A stretch of DNA of 6,218 nt, from the NCBI GenBank assembly GCA_009392775.1, contig VFFT01000129.1, forward strand, positions 1 through 6,218, read 5' to 3'. The DNA is from SAR202 cluster bacterium (GTDB lineage: Bacteria > Chloroflexota > Dehalococcoidia > UBA3495). Below the pieces are notes generated by a model that was given only the letters and a program-made list of their open reading frames with translations, was not told where the DNA came from and did not search any database. The translations under genes were made by a program, and so were the position numbers. This document shows, piece after piece, positions 5,479-6,218 of this stretch (the first letter of the stretch is position 1; each line of letters opens with the position of its first letter).

Positions 5479-6027
5479 TCATAGTTCGCCAACACCTTTG
5501 AGCGAAATATCTCGGCCTATATCTGTAACCATATACTGTCCCGAACGACCTGGAACCCGTTCCATCCATCTAAATTTACTCCTAGCAGCGTTCCGAAGAG
5601 TTTGTATGAAACTATGCGGGCGTTGCCAACCAACTAGATCGAACAAGGATGCCAATCTATCGCAGTCCACCATCTGTTCATTTAAATAACGAGACGCTGC
5701 TTCAGACACCACTACCACTTTCCTCATATCGCCCATAGGATTGCTTGACCTGCAAAATTTTATTAATTCATGTTCCTCTGAGCTTGAATGGCCATTTGCA
5801 GATTTATGCCCATTCCCATTGGACGATACTGGGTCTATACGATAGACGTCTGAGTAGTACTCCGATGCATCCGATATTGGTTCCTCCCTTACCAAGTCTG
5901 TACCAATATCTATCGAAGAATTGTCATTACTGGTCACCATACCTATTATCTTATACAGGACCTCAGGATCATCGACTTCAATAATCAAATGTGATCCGTT
6001 CGGAGTAGTCACTGAAACTTTGTTCAT
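5479..6027 (-). CDS. Hypothetical protein with a possible C-terminal winged-helix domain
   Basis: I do not recognise this 182-residue protein. Three parts are visible. The N-terminus (1-30; VSVTTPNGSHLIIEV then a short amphipathic segment PEVLYKIIGM) looks like a small beta-hairpin plus helix. Residues about 33-85 are acidic to polar and low in complexity, rich in S, N, G, D and H (for example SSNGNGHKSANGHSSS), so probably a flexible linker. Residues about 103-177 look folded: helices with EAASRYLNEQ and RLASLFDLVGW, then a basic helix FIQTLRNAARSKFRWMERV and a hairpin-like GRSGQYMVTDIGRDI. The final part resembles the recognition helix and wing of winged-helix proteins, suggesting nucleic-acid binding, but this is impression, not a family match. 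The start has AAGGA about 12 nt upstream. No signal peptide or membrane segment is seen. It may be cotranscribed with, or regulate, the downstream aldehyde dehydrogenase gene. Confidence 0.7.
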   Translation of the reverse strand: MNKVSVTTPNGSHLIIEVDDPEVLYKIIGMVTSNDNSSIDIGTDLVREEPISDASEYYSDVYRIDPVSSNGNGHKSANGHSSSEEHELIKFCRSSNPMGDMRKVVVVSEAASRYLNEQMVDCDRLASLFDLVGWQRPHSFIQTLRNAARSKFRWMERVPGRSGQYMVTDIGRDISLKGVGEL

Positions 6028-6058
6028 CAGATAAATTGTTCCTTTGAGGCACCGATAA

Positions 6059-6088
6059 TATCTATCAATATGTTAACTAGCTCGTCAA
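6059..6088 (-). promoter_or_regulatory. Candidate promoter of the unknown 182-residue gene
   Basis: On the minus strand TTGACG (6083-6088, five of six matches to the -35 consensus) is followed after 18 bp by TAGATA (6059-6064), a weak -10 match. Other weak -10-like words (GATATT, TATTAT) lie a few bases further downstream. The start would be near 6052, about 25 nt before the gene's ATG. The -35 is convincing, the -10 is not. Confidence 0.35.
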
Positions 6089-6218
6089 GCAAAAAACAGC
6101 ATAAATCAGATGATTTCCACTCCTGAAGAGATATGCATTAGTTTTAAACAGCGAAGAATGTGGGGAAACGTTATTTTTGCCGGGGACAGAAGGGATTAAC
6201 AACCCGGAGATTCGTTTA

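Noticed and set aside
6077..6217. Minus-strand frame open from the window edge for 46 codons, ending in TAG, as a possible C-terminus of another gene
   Set aside because: The translation resembles no family I know and the frame is short in AT-rich DNA. It also runs through the TTGACG promoter candidate. It could be real only if it continues open beyond the edge.
6160..6218. Short plus-strand frames running to the right edge (from ATG or GTG near 6158-6160)
   Set aside because: The ATG frame stops after 13 codons, and the GTG frame has under 20 codons visible with no recognisable sequence; nothing supports a gene.
1..6218. CRISPR array, tRNA or rRNA genes, insertion sequences, phage or defence genes
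   Set aside because: No spaced direct repeats, cloverleaf or rRNA-like segments, transposase or recombinase motifs were seen; almost all DNA is explained by seven metabolic or hypothetical genes.

Overview
The window is a compact, protein-coding stretch of a bacterial chromosome, AT-leaning by eye, with short intergenic gaps. No rRNA, tRNA, CRISPR array, insertion sequence or phage gene was seen. Six of the seven genes lie on the minus strand. The PIG-L deacetylase closely resembles those I associate with Dehalococcoidia/SAR202-type Chloroflexota, where TIM-barrel sugar isomerases, PIG-L proteins and aldehyde dehydrogenases are common. A marine SAR202-like Chloroflexota is my best guess, by inference only; no phylogenetic marker is present.

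Layout, read along the plus strand: (1) 1-397, minus: 5' part of rpe, ribulose-phosphate 3-epimerase, cut by the window edge. (2) 390-1739, minus: argH, argininosuccinate lyase, whose last 8 bases overlap the start of rpe. (3) 1740-1844: gap with a possible extended -10 promoter for argH-rpe. (4) 1845-2660, minus: xylose-isomerase-like TIM-barrel protein, with a start fixed by a strong Shine-Dalgarno. (5) 2661-2788: divergent promoter region. (6) 2789-3145, plus: pterin-4a-carbinolamine dehydratase with an N-terminal CxxC extension. (7) 3155-3898, minus: PIG-L/LmbE-type zinc deacetylase, convergent with (6) across 9 bp. (8) 3949-3992: perfect 19-bp hairpin, very likely the terminator of (9). 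(9) 4010-5422, minus: aldehyde dehydrogenase of the lactaldehyde/phosphonoacetaldehyde/GapN-like branch. (10) 5479-6027, minus: unrecognised 182-residue protein with a possible C-terminal winged helix. (11) 6028-6218: its upstream region, with a possible promoter.

The genes do not form one obvious pathway. argH and rpe are probably one transcript with translational coupling, although arginine synthesis and pentose-phosphate interconversion are unrelated steps. The unknown protein and the aldehyde dehydrogenase (56 bp apart, same strand) may form a second transcript ending at the hairpin. The TIM-barrel protein, deacetylase and aldehyde dehydrogenase would fit scavenging of sugars, amino sugars or small aldehydes, but no substrate can be read from the sequence. 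I found no convincing undescribed multi-gene system. The best second looks are the shortened argH N-terminus with an in-frame mini-ORF upstream, the argH/rpe overlap, and the unknown 182-residue protein.
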